A stretch of 26,585 nucleotides of DNA from CAXBMB01 sp963976695 (GTDB taxonomy: Bacteria; Pseudomonadota; Alphaproteobacteria; Kiloniellales; DSM-21159). Positions 7,146-14,472 of the stretch are shown here, one piece after another. The number at the start of each line of letters is the position of its first letter. Position 1 is the first letter of the stretch. The notes below the pieces were generated by a model, which saw only the letters and a program-made list of their open reading frames with translations, was not told where the DNA came from and did not search any database. The DNA lies in assembly GCA_963976695.1 (NCBI GenBank), contig CAXBMB010000049.1:1-26585 (forward strand), in the 5' to 3' direction. Made by a program: the position numbers and the translations under genes.

Positions 7146-7724
7146 TCAGTCGGTCTGAAGGGTGGCCTGTAGACCGAATTCCAGGCCCATCTCGCAGAGC
7201 AGATCCCAAAGGCTTTCAGCAAAACCACGGAAAACCAGCAGGTCGAAGCTATCCGCCGCCGCGCGCGTCAGGTGCAGGGAGATATGGCCGTACAGGCACT
7301 GGGCGCTCTGCCCCACCGGAAAGGCCGCGGCCGACAGGTCCAGGGCCAGGCCCTTGGCCAGCAGGTCGCATACCGAGGGGCCGCTGACCGTCACCCGGAC
7401 GCGTCCGTGGCTCTGGTCAATCACCGCCACCTTGTCGGCCAGTCTGCTGGCAAGCGCGGCCAGCTCGTCGGTCGGGAGCGCCCGGTCGCCCACCAGCAGC
7501 CACTGGTTTGGCCCGGCCGCCCGCAGGCTCAAATCCGGCAGACCGAGCAGGGCGGTGAGATCGTCCGGCGCACAGGACGAGACCGGCGCGGCCAGCAGGT
7601 GCAGCACCGTGCCGCGGGCGCGCGCCGTCAAGGTGACGCCGGGGGTGGCGGGGTCGGGGGCGCCCAGGCGTCCGCGCTGGACGTCGGCCAGCGGATGGCG
7701 CGGCGTGGGGGGTGGGTTAGACAT
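7146..7724 (-). CDS. soxG: Sarcosine oxidase gamma subunit
   Basis: This 192-aa protein is the last of the four sox genes. The pattern fits SoxG: an N-terminal proline-rich start, LLLxxAAGPNQWLLVG-like core (RAAGPNQWLLVGDRA), DQSHGRVRVTVSGPSVCDLLAKGL, and CLYGHISLHL followed by FDLLVFRGFAESLWDLL. In the known heterotetramer, gamma is a non-catalytic structural subunit related to the folate-binding GcvT/YgfZ fold, packed against alpha. Its start overlaps the end of soxA by 8 bp, so translation is coupled. Length is usual for the family. Confidence 0.88.
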   Translation of the reverse strand: MSNPPPTPRHPLADVQRGRLGAPDPATPGVTLTARARGTVLHLLAAPVSSCAPDDLTALLGLPDLSLRAAGPNQWLLVGDRALPTDELAALASRLADKVAVIDQSHGRVRVTVSGPSVCDLLAKGLALDLSAAAFPVGQSAQCLYGHISLHLTRAAADSFDLLVFRGFAESLWDLLCEMGLEFGLQATLQTD

Positions 7725-10677
7725 GAAGCTTCTCGTTTTCTGGATCGACGAAGACCGGGCTGCAAAGCTGCGCGCGCACCTGCTGTTCCTTGAGACCGTT
7801 CCACAGGATCACCTCTTCGCCCAGGCGCTCGGATCCCTGCCTGACCAGGGCCAGACCGATATGGCCCTCCAAGGTTGGCGAATAGGCCGTGGAGGTGACA
7901 TGGCCCTGATCGTTGGCCAGGGAAGGCGCGGCGGCGGGTTTGAGAACATGGGAGCCGGCGGCGAAGCCCTCCGCTGGATTTAGCGGTTTGACGCCGACCA
8001 GTTGCAAGCGGTCCTGGACCTGAAGTCCTTCGCGCTGCAGCAGGGCGCGACCGATGAAATCCGGCTTTTTGGTGGAGACCATGCGGCCGAACCCCAGGTC
8101 GCCGGGGGTGACGGTGCCGTTGATTTCGGCGTGGGTGACATGGCCCTTTTCGATGCGCAGAACCCCCAGCGCCTCGGTGCCGTAGGGCACCAGGCCATGG
8201 GGCTGGCCGACGGCCATGATGCGATCGGCCAGGGCCTCGCCATAGTCCGCCGGAACCGCCAATTCATAAGCCAGCTCGCCGGAAAAGGAGATCCGGAACA
8301 GACGGCCCCGCAGCTGCCCGCCCAGCAGGCTGACTTCCCGCGCCGCCAGGAAAGGGAAGGCTTCGTTGGCGAGATCCTCGTCCACGATCCGCGCCAGAAT
8401 ATCGCGGGCGCGGGGTCCGGCCACGGCCATTTGGGCCCACTGGTCGGAAACCGACGCCAGGCGCACATCCAGATCCGGCCAGAGGACCTGGGCGCAAAAC
8501 TCCAGATGGCTCATTACGCCGGCGGCCTGGGCGGTCGTGGTGGTCATGAAGTAGTGGTTCTCGCCCAGGCGGCTGGTGGTGCCGTCGTCGTAGATGAAGC
8601 CGTCTTCGCGCAGCATCAGGCCATAGCGGGCTTTGCCGATCGGCAGCTTCAAGAAGGCGTTGCAGTAAACCCGATTGAGAAATTCAGCCGCGTCGGCGCC
8701 GCAGATTTCAATCTTGCCGAGGGTGGAGACATCACACAGGCCGGCCGTCTCGCGGACGCTCAACACCTCCCGGTCGACCGAGTCGCGCCAGTGGGTTTCA
8801 CCGGCTTTGGGAAACCAGTCGGAGCGATACCAGAGCCCGGCTTCGACGAAGTGGGCCTGGTGCTTCGCCGCCCAGCCGTGCAGCGGCGATTTGCGCAGTG
8901 GCGCCAAGTGCCGGGCGCGGTGGGCGCCGGCCAGGGCGCCGAAGGACACCGGCGTATAAAAGGGCCGAAAGGTGGTGGTGCCCATCTCGGCGGGCGTGCG
9001 CCCCTGGGCTTCGGCCAGAATGCCCAAGGCGTTGATGTTGGACAGCTTACCCTGATCGGTGGCCATGCCGGTGGTGGTGTAGCGCTTGGCCAGTTCGACG
9101 TGGCCATAGCCTTCCTGCTTGGCCAGCATCAGGTCGGCGCGGTGCACGTCATTTTGGAAGTCGACAAAGGCTTTACCCTTGCTGCCGGGCACCGACCACA
9201 GCGGCTTGGCGGGCCGGGTTTCGTCGTCCTCCAGAGCGCCAAAGTCGGGCAGCTCGGCCTTCAGCCCCAGGCGGTCCAGCGCGGCGGCCGCCCGGGCCGC
9301 CCCATCGGCCAAACAGCCGGCCAGGCCATAGCGGCCCGCCGCTGCCCCGGCGGCGGTCAAGCCATCGCGCGGCGGTGGCGGGAGGAAGGCGCCGTGGTCG
9401 TCGGACCAGCGCGGTTTGTCGCCGCGCTGGCAAGCCAGATGGACGATGGGACTCCAGCCGCCGGACATGCCCAGGCTGTCGACCGCAAGACGGGTGTCGC
9501 CCTGGGCGGTCTTGACGGTGATCTGGGTCAGCGATTTGCCGCCGGCGGTTTCGGTCACCAGGGCTTGGGGGAAGAGCCGGGCCTTGCCGCCCCAGGAGGT
9601 TGGGGCGTCCTGGCGGGCATCGATGATCGCCACCAGCTCCAGGCCCCGGGCTTCCAAATCGTGGGCGGTTTGGTACAGGCTCGGGTCGGTGCCGAACAGC
9701 GCGATACGTTTGCCGGGGGCCACGCCGAAGCGGTTGAGATAGGTCCGCAGCGCGCCCGCCATCATCACGCCGGGTCGGTCGTTGCCGCCGAACACCAGCG
9801 GCCGTTCTTCCGCGCCGCTGGCCAAGATGGCCTGCTTGGCGATCACCCGCCAGACCCGTTCCGTCGGGCGGTGGGGGTCAGGCTGCGGCAGATGCTTTTG
9901 CACCTGTTCCAGCACCCCGAAGACGCCGCTGTCGTAGCAGCCGAACACCGTGCTGCGGGGCAGCAGACGCACCCGCGGGTTGGCGGCCAGTTCAGCCAGA
10001 ATCTCGGCCAGGAAGCGGTCGGCCGGCTTGCCATCCAGCGTGGCGCTTTCCGCCAACAACGCGCCGCCCAGTTGAAAATCCTGGTCGGCCAGGATCACCT
10101 CGGCCCCGGCGCGGGCGGCGGTCAAGGCCGCCGACAGACCGGTGGGCCCGGCGCCGATGACCAGCAGGTCGCAATGCGCCCAGCGCTTTTCATAGCGATC
10201 GGGGTCGGGATCGGTGCTGGCCTTGCCCAGACCCGCCGCGCGCCGAATGATCGGCTCGTAAACCTTCTCCCAGAAGGCCGCCGGCCACATGAAGGTTTTG
10301 TAGTAGAAACCGGCGCCGAGCAGCGGGCCGAGCAGGCCATTGAGCGCGCCGACATCCAGCTCCAGCGAGGGCCAGTGATTTTGGCTGCGGGCGGCCAGTC
10401 CCGCGCCCAGCTCGACCTGGGTCGCCCGGCTGTTGGGTTCGGTTCGTCCGCCGCGCCCCAGCGTCACCAGCGCATTGGGCTCGGCCGCGCCGGCGGTTAG
10501 AATGCCGCGCGGGCGGTGGTACTTGAAGCTTCGCCCAACCAGCCGTTGGCCGTTGGCCAGCAGCGCCGAGGCCAGGCTGTCGCCGGCCAGGCCGGTCATC
10601 GGCTTGCCGTTGAAGGAAAAATCGATAGTCCGGTCGCGGTCGATCACGCCGCCGGAAGTCAGTCGATAGGAGGTCAT
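7717..10677 (-). CDS. soxA: Sarcosine oxidase alpha subunit
   Basis: This 986-aa protein has the known alpha-subunit order. Residues 10-95 form a 2Fe-2S-ferredoxin-like domain (FSFNGKPMTGLAGDSLASAL and the conserved FKYHRPRGI). Next is a dinucleotide-binding oxidoreductase core with LLVIGAGPTGLSAAL (GAGPTG at 175-180), which holds NAD in known enzymes. The C-terminal 390 or so residues form a GcvT-like aminomethyltransferase domain that passes the methyl-derived C1 unit to tetrahydrofolate (SVRETAGLCDVSTLGKIEI, YGTEALGVLRIEKGH). The frame is open 56 codons further upstream, but the ATG at 10677 gives the family N-terminus and overlaps the soxD stop as ATGA. The neighbouring subunits confirm identity. 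Related N-methylglutamate dehydrogenase subunits are the main alternative. Confidence 0.93.
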   Translation of the reverse strand: MTSYRLTSGGVIDRDRTIDFSFNGKPMTGLAGDSLASALLANGQRLVGRSFKYHRPRGILTAGAAEPNALVTLGRGGRTEPNSRATQVELGAGLAARSQNHWPSLELDVGALNGLLGPLLGAGFYYKTFMWPAAFWEKVYEPIIRRAAGLGKASTDPDPDRYEKRWAHCDLLVIGAGPTGLSAALTAARAGAEVILADQDFQLGGALLAESATLDGKPADRFLAEILAELAANPRVRLLPRSTVFGCYDSGVFGVLEQVQKHLPQPDPHRPTERVWRVIAKQAILASGAEERPLVFGGNDRPGVMMAGALRTYLNRFGVAPGKRIALFGTDPSLYQTAHDLEARGLELVAIIDARQDAPTSWGGKARLFPQALVTETAGGKSLTQITVKTAQGDTRLAVDSLGMSGGWSPIVHLACQRGDKPRWSDDHGAFLPPPPRDGLTAAGAAAGRYGLAGCLADGAARAAAALDRLGLKAELPDFGALEDDETRPAKPLWSVPGSKGKAFVDFQNDVHRADLMLAKQEGYGHVELAKRYTTTGMATDQGKLSNINALGILAEAQGRTPAEMGTTTFRPFYTPVSFGALAGAHRARHLAPLRKSPLHGWAAKHQAHFVEAGLWYRSDWFPKAGETHWRDSVDREVLSVRETAGLCDVSTLGKIEICGADAAEFLNRVYCNAFLKLPIGKARYGLMLREDGFIYDDGTTSRLGENHYFMTTTTAQAAGVMSHLEFCAQVLWPDLDVRLASVSDQWAQMAVAGPRARDILARIVDEDLANEAFPFLAAREVSLLGGQLRGRLFRISFSGELAYELAVPADYGEALADRIMAVGQPHGLVPYGTEALGVLRIEKGHVTHAEINGTVTPGDLGFGRMVSTKKPDFIGRALLQREGLQVQDRLQLVGVKPLNPAEGFAAGSHVLKPAAAPSLANDQGHVTSTAYSPTLEGHIGLALVRQGSERLGEEVILWNGLKEQQVRAQLCSPVFVDPENEKLHV

Positions 10678-10955
10678 GCCTGCGCCTCCGACAGCTTGGC
10701 GTGGCGGGCGTCGATCACCTCGCTGACCTGGTGTGTCAGGGTGTCGCGCGCCACCACCAGCCAGCAGCGGCAACCGCCGCTGTGGTGCCACAGCTCGCGG
10801 TGCGATCCCTTCGGGTTGTCGCGCAGATGGACGTAGGCGTGCCAAGCCTGCGGCGCGGCGTCCGGCGCGGGCCGCACGACGCTGCCGTCGCCACGGATGG
10901 TGAATTCTTCCTTTGGTCGCGGCCCGCAGTGAGGGCAGGAAACAAGACTTGCCAT
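10674..10955 (-). CDS. soxD: Sarcosine oxidase delta subunit
   Basis: This 93-aa protein shows the zinc-site pattern of SoxD: Cys7 and Cys10 in SCPHCGPRPKEEF, then His58 and Cys62 in WHHSGGCRCWLVVARDT. These correspond to the two Cys, one His and one Cys ligands known from heterotetrameric sarcosine oxidase. The usual GCRRW is GCRCW here, adding a cysteine next to the site. The stop overlaps the soxA start by 4 bp (ATGA). Small, soluble, part of the complex that oxidises sarcosine. Confidence 0.93.
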   Translation of the reverse strand: MASLVSCPHCGPRPKEEFTIRGDGSVVRPAPDAAPQAWHAYVHLRDNPKGSHRELWHHSGGCRCWLVVARDTLTHQVSEVIDARHAKLSEAQA

Positions 10956-10967
10956 GGGTTTCTTCCC

Positions 10968-12218
10968 TTAATGCAGGTTGGCTTGGGCGCCGGCGCCGTT
11001 TTCATCGATGAGATAGCCGCGCTCGAAGCGATCCAGTCGCAGAGCGCGCGCCACCGGGTGCGGCGCGCCGGTCGCCAGCAGATGGGCGAAGCACCAGCCC
11101 GAGGCCGGGGTGGCCTTGAATCCGCCGTAACACCACCCGGCGTTGAGATAGAGGTTTTCGATCGCGGTTCGATCGATGATCGGCGATCCATCCATCGACA
11201 TATCCATCACGCCGCCCCAGGCGCGCAGCACCCGCACGCGCGACAGCGAGGGCATCATGGCCACGCCGCATTCGATGACATGTTCGACCGTGGCCAGGTT
11301 GCCGCGCTGGGCGTAGCTGTTGTAGCCGTCCAGATCGCCGCCGAAGACCAGGCCGCCCTTGTCGGATTGGGAAATGTAGAAATGCCCGGCGCCGAACGTC
11401 ACCACGCCCTGGACCAGCGGCTTGAGCCCCTCGCTGACAAAGGCCTGCAGCACATGGCTGTCGATGGGCAGTTTGAGACCGGCCATCTGGGCGACATGGG
11501 AGGAATTGCCCGCCGCCGCGAGCGCCAGCTTGCCGCAGCCAATAAAGCCTTGGGAGGTGTCCACGCCAACCACCTTGCCGGCCTCGCGCCGAATGCCCAA
11601 AACCTCGCAGTGCTGGATGATGTCGACGCCATGGCTGTCGGCGCCGCGCCCATAGCCCCAGGCCACGCCGTCGTGGCGTACCGTGCCGCCGCGCCGCTGC
11701 AACAAGCCGCCGCGAATCGGGAAGCGGGCGTTGTCATAGTCCAGATCGGGAACCAGGGCGCGGACCTGATCGCGCTCGAGCAGCTCGGCGTCGGTGCCGT
11801 GCAAGCGCATGGCATTGCCCCGGCGGCAGAAGGCGTCGCGCTGGCCGTCGCTGTGGTACAGGTTCAAGACGCCGCGTTGCGACACCATGGCGTTGAAGTT
11901 AAAGTCCTGCTCCAGGCCTTCCCACAGCTTGAGGGAAAGCTCGTAAAACGGCTGGTTGCCTTCCAGCAGATAGTTGGAGCGGATAATGGTGGTGTTGCGC
12001 CCGACGTTGCCGGAGCCGAGGTAGCCTTTTTCCAGCACCGCCACATTGGTGATCCCATGCTCTTTCGCCAGATAATAGGCCGTGGCCAGGCCATGCCCGC
12101 CGCCGCCGACGATCACCACGTCGTAGTGGTTCTTGGGCTTGGGAAAGCGCCAAGCCGGCGTCCAGCCTCGGTTGCCGGAAAAAGCCTGGCGAAGAAGGTT
12201 AAAGGCAGAGTAGCGCAT
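10968..12218 (-). CDS. soxB: Sarcosine oxidase beta subunit
   Basis: This 416-aa flavoprotein of the DAO family oxidises the N-methyl group of sarcosine. YDVVIVGGGGHGLATAYYLA (residues 32-51) is the FAD Rossmann motif. GGTVRHDGVAWGYGRGAD follows, and His182 in RHD is the likely counterpart of the histidine that binds FMN covalently in known beta subunits. The C-terminus carries GWCYGGFKATPASGW. ATG 12218 was chosen because it yields the family length and the usual RYSAFNLLRQA start, with GGGATGGA upstream; the frame extends 38 codons further into the divergent regulatory region. It is first in the operon, 12 bp before soxD. Confidence 0.93.
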   Translation of the reverse strand: MRYSAFNLLRQAFSGNRGWTPAWRFPKPKNHYDVVIVGGGGHGLATAYYLAKEHGITNVAVLEKGYLGSGNVGRNTTIIRSNYLLEGNQPFYELSLKLWEGLEQDFNFNAMVSQRGVLNLYHSDGQRDAFCRRGNAMRLHGTDAELLERDQVRALVPDLDYDNARFPIRGGLLQRRGGTVRHDGVAWGYGRGADSHGVDIIQHCEVLGIRREAGKVVGVDTSQGFIGCGKLALAAAGNSSHVAQMAGLKLPIDSHVLQAFVSEGLKPLVQGVVTFGAGHFYISQSDKGGLVFGGDLDGYNSYAQRGNLATVEHVIECGVAMMPSLSRVRVLRAWGGVMDMSMDGSPIIDRTAIENLYLNAGWCYGGFKATPASGWCFAHLLATGAPHPVARALRLDRFERGYLIDENGAGAQANLH

Positions 12219-12269
12219 CACGGTTCCATCCCGGTCGTAAGGGAGGACATGATGGCAGAAGATCTGGAA

Positions 12270-12311
12270 ACTAATTGCATTAATAGGACAGTTTTTCGTA
12301 TAAATAGGACA
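12270..12311. promoter_or_regulatory. Two direct repeats 21 bp apart: likely operator of the GlxA-type regulator
   Basis: AATAGGACA occurs at 12282-12290 and 12303-12311; on the sox-facing strand this reads TGTCCTATT twice, exactly 21 bp apart, two helical turns. Both copies extend to TGTCCTATTWAT. A 21-bp-register pair of TGTC-headed half-sites is the arrangement I recall for related AraC/GlxA regulators such as Pseudomonas ArgR. A further AGGACAT stands at 12244-12250 nearer soxB. Orientation and position upstream of soxB fit activation of the sox operon and autoregulation. Confidence 0.55.
12275..12304 (+). promoter_or_regulatory. Candidate promoter of the regulator gene
   Basis: TTGCAT (12275-12280) and TATAAA (12299-12304) are 18 bp apart. 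A start site 7 bp after the -10 would coincide with the A of the ATG at 12311, giving a leaderless transcript. The direct repeats overlap both the spacer and the start site. Confidence 0.4.
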
Positions 12312-13270
12312 TGTCCGACGCGCAAGATCCAACCCTGCATCAGATCGGTTTTCTGTTGGTTCCCGACTTCGCTCTGCTGACCTTCGCCGCCGCGACCGAG
12401 CCGTTGCGCGCGGCCAATCTTTTGGCGGGCCGGGAGCTCTACCGGTTGAGCATCTATTCGCCAGACGGCCAGCCGGTCTTGTCCTCCTCGGGGGTGCCGG
12501 TTCCCGCCGCGCCGCTGCCGCGAGACGGCGGCGCGCTCAAGACGGTTTTCGTGCTGGCGGGCGGCGAGGTGACCTCCTGGGTTTATCCCGGTGTTTTGGG
12601 AGCGCTGCGCCGACTGGCCAAGGCGCAGGTGCGCCTTGGCGGCATTTCCGGCGGGGCCTATCTGTTGGCGCAGGCCGGGCTGATGACCGGTCGCCGCTAC
12701 ACCACCCATTGGGAGTACGCCCCGGCGCTGCTGGAAGCCTTTCCCGATACCGACCTGCAGCGCGCCCGCTACGTGCTCGACGGCAATCGCATCACCTGCG
12801 GCGGTGGGATCGCCGTGCTGGACATGATGGTCGCCCTGATCGCCGAGCGGCTGGGGCGTGATTTCGCCCGTCGGGTCAGCGACTGGTTTCTTCACACCCA
12901 TCTTGATCGGCCCGCCGGGTCGCAGCGCGCCTCGACGGCGGAGCGTTACGGTAGCCACCATCCGGTCTTGCTGAGCGTGCTGGAAAAGATGGAATCCACC
13001 ATCGAAGCGCCGCTCAGCCGACAGGCGCTGGCCGGGTTTTCCGGCGTCTCGCCGCGCCATCTGGACCGGCTTTTCGCCCAGCAGTTGGGAACCACCTTCC
13101 TGGCCGCCTATCGCCGGATCCGGCTGGAGCACGCGCGCCAGCTGTTGCAGCAGTCGGCGCTGTCGATTTCCGAAATCGCCTTTGCGACGGGCTTTTCCAG
13201 CAGCGGCCATTTCTCCCGCTGTTTTCGCCAGGATTTTCATCAGACCCCGCGCCAGGCCCGCAAAGGCTGA
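12311..13270 (+). CDS. GlxA-family transcriptional regulator (DJ-1/PfpI-AraC fusion), probable sarcosine-operon activator
   Basis: This 319-aa protein has a DJ-1/PfpI-like sensor domain at about 8-170 (IGFLLVPDFALLTFAAATEP, GGISGGAYLLAQAGLMTGRR, TTHWE) and an AraC HTH domain at about 215-319. The second recognition unit is SISEIAFATGFSSSGHFSRC followed by FRQDFHQTPRQAR. The catalytic cysteine of true amidotransferase folds is Ser in GGISGGA, as expected for ligand-binding regulators of this group. Known relatives regulate arginine, carnitine, glycine betaine and sarcosine catabolism. It is divergent from soxB with shared repeats between, so control of the sox operon by sarcosine is the likely job (inference). 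The ATG has only AGGAC touching it and no spaced ribosome binding site. Confidence 0.9.
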   Translation: MSDAQDPTLHQIGFLLVPDFALLTFAAATEPLRAANLLAGRELYRLSIYSPDGQPVLSSSGVPVPAAPLPRDGGALKTVFVLAGGEVTSWVYPGVLGALRRLAKAQVRLGGISGGAYLLAQAGLMTGRRYTTHWEYAPALLEAFPDTDLQRARYVLDGNRITCGGGIAVLDMMVALIAERLGRDFARRVSDWFLHTHLDRPAGSQRASTAERYGSHHPVLLSVLEKMESTIEAPLSRQALAGFSGVSPRHLDRLFAQQLGTTFLAAYRRIRLEHARQLLQQSALSISEIAFATGFSSSGHFSRCFRQDFHQTPRQARKG

Positions 13271-13295
13271 CCGATCCGGCTCTCGGGGGTTGGGA

Positions 13296-14042
13296 CTACA
13301 GGTTCTGGCCGCCGTCGACCGACAGGGTTTGTCCGGTGATCCAACTGGCGGCGGGCGACAGCAAGAAGGCCGCCGTGCGACCGACCTCCTCGGGCTTGCC
13401 CATCCGGCCCGAGGGAATGGCCGCCAGGGCATTGTGGTACAGCGCCGGCTGCGTCTGCTTGCGTTGATCCCAGATGCCGCCCGGAAATTCGACCGAGCCC
13501 GGGGCGATGCAGTTGATTCTGACGCCGACGCCGGCGTGGGCCTTGGCGTGGCTCTGCGTCAGTTGAATGACGGCGGCCTTGACCGCGCCATAGGCAATGT
13601 TGCCAGCCGCGCCGATGCCGGAAATCGACGCGATGTTGAGGATCGCCCCGGCCGGGCTGGCCTTCAAATGCGGCAGGGCCGCCCGGGTGGCGCGCACGAC
13701 CCCCAGCAGGTCGATGTCGATTCCCTTTTGCCAGCCTTGCTCATCGTCGCCATAGCCGAAACCGGAGGGGTTGTTGACCAGGCCGTCCAAGCCGCCCAGG
13801 GCGTCCGCCGCCGCGCCGATATAGGCCGTCAGCGCGACCGGATCGCCGATGTCGCAGACTTGCCGGTGCACGGTGACGCCGTGGCGCGCCAGCTTGCTTT
13901 CAGCCTGATCCAGTGACGCGGCGCCGCGCCCGCAAATGGAAACATCCGCGCCTTCGGCCGCGCAGATATCGGCGATGGCAAGGCCAATTCCTCGGCTGCC
14001 GCCGGTTACGATGATGCGGTGGCCCGCAAGCCCCAAGTCCAT
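13296..14042 (-). CDS. Short-chain dehydrogenase/reductase (SDR)
   Basis: This 248-aa soluble oxidoreductase has the classical SDR layout: cofactor motif VTGGSRGIG (12-20), CDIGD for the adenine pocket, and the catalytic set Ser139, Tyr151 and Lys155 in NIASISGIG and AYGAVKAA. The usual NNAG is NNPSG (90-94). The C-terminus WITGQTLSVDGGQNL is typical. No Arg/Lys pattern decides NAD against NADP with certainty. Substrate is unknown. ATG 14042 has AAGGAA 7-12 nt upstream. It is convergent with the GlxA-type regulator (25 bp between stops) and divergent from the orphan solute-binding protein, which makes a role in handling that solute possible but unproven. Confidence 0.9.
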   Translation of the reverse strand: MDLGLAGHRIIVTGGSRGIGLAIADICAAEGADVSICGRGAASLDQAESKLARHGVTVHRQVCDIGDPVALTAYIGAAADALGGLDGLVNNPSGFGYGDDEQGWQKGIDIDLLGVVRATRAALPHLKASPAGAILNIASISGIGAAGNIAYGAVKAAVIQLTQSHAKAHAGVGVRINCIAPGSVEFPGGIWDQRKQTQPALYHNALAAIPSGRMGKPEEVGRTAAFLLSPAASWITGQTLSVDGGQNL

Positions 14043-14205
14043 GGAAGGTTCCTTCGTTTTTGATCGCCGTGACTGTTGGATGGCAGGTTAGCAGACTTTT
14101 AGGTCGGGTCTGGAGAAGCGACGCGGCCAAGGATTTGTGATCGTCGTGGAACCGCGGTGACCGGACGCGCCGCCCGCCGGCGCGGATCGGCGGTTTCGCA
14201 CCCGC

Positions 14206-14241
14206 CGCAGATGATCGCACAGATGAACGCGCAGATGATCG
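14206..14241. repeat. Three tandem 12-bp units
   Basis: CGCAGATGATCG, CACAGATGAACG and CGCAGATGATCG follow without gap; the outer copies are identical and the middle one differs at two positions. It lies 165-200 bp upstream of the SDR start. Twelve-bp spacing does not keep sites on one helix face, so slippage is as likely as regulation. Confidence 0.65.
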
Positions 14242-14331
14242 GTTGTACAGTGGCCGACGCCTCGCGGTCGTCAACTCGCCACGCGCCAAGGAATCCGGGG
14301 GCGGCGACGAAAGATGTTATGGTTTGCAGGA

Positions 14332-14354
14332 AACAGGTTTACTTTACACCTGTT
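14332..14354. promoter_or_regulatory. Dyad AACAGGT-N9-ACCTGTT, candidate operator
   Basis: Perfect 7-bp arms with centres 16 bp apart lie about 120 bp upstream of the solute-binding protein start. The size and symmetry suit a dimeric repressor (GntR or LacI type). No such regulator is encoded beside it, so the binding protein is unknown. Confidence 0.4.
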
Positions 14355-14472
14355 CAATTATCTAATTGCCTCGGCACTCCCGTTGCGTCGGGTCGCGTGA
14401 AGGGGCTGTTTGTTCGTCGAAAAAAACAAAAATCAACACTGCCAAGCAACAGGGACTTTAGAGAGGCTTCTT

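Larger units (their letters stand above)
14043..14472. other. 430-bp divergent intergenic region between SDR and solute-binding protein
   Basis: No credible gene is seen: the frames crossing it are low-complexity or overlap the real genes. It holds a triple 12-bp repeat (14206-14241) and a dyad (14332-14354), and its right third is AT-rich, where the promoter of the solute-binding protein should be. Confidence 0.6.

Noticed and set aside
8002..10500. Very long open frame (832 codons) on the plus strand opposite soxA
   Set aside because: It is antisense to a fully conserved soxA and its translation is Gly/Ala/Gln/Arg-rich without any family motif, as expected from codon bias in high-GC DNA.
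10678..10845. 56 additional N-terminal codons of soxA
   Set aside because: They overlap soxD in another frame and do not resemble SoxA; the ATGA overlap at 10674-10677 gives the proper start.
10701..12380. 559-codon plus-strand frame opposite soxD and soxB
   Set aside because: Shadow of the sox genes; composition is biased and no ribosome binding site or motif supports it.
14206..14241. CRISPR-like array
   Set aside because: Three abutting 12-bp units have no spacers and no cas genes are near.
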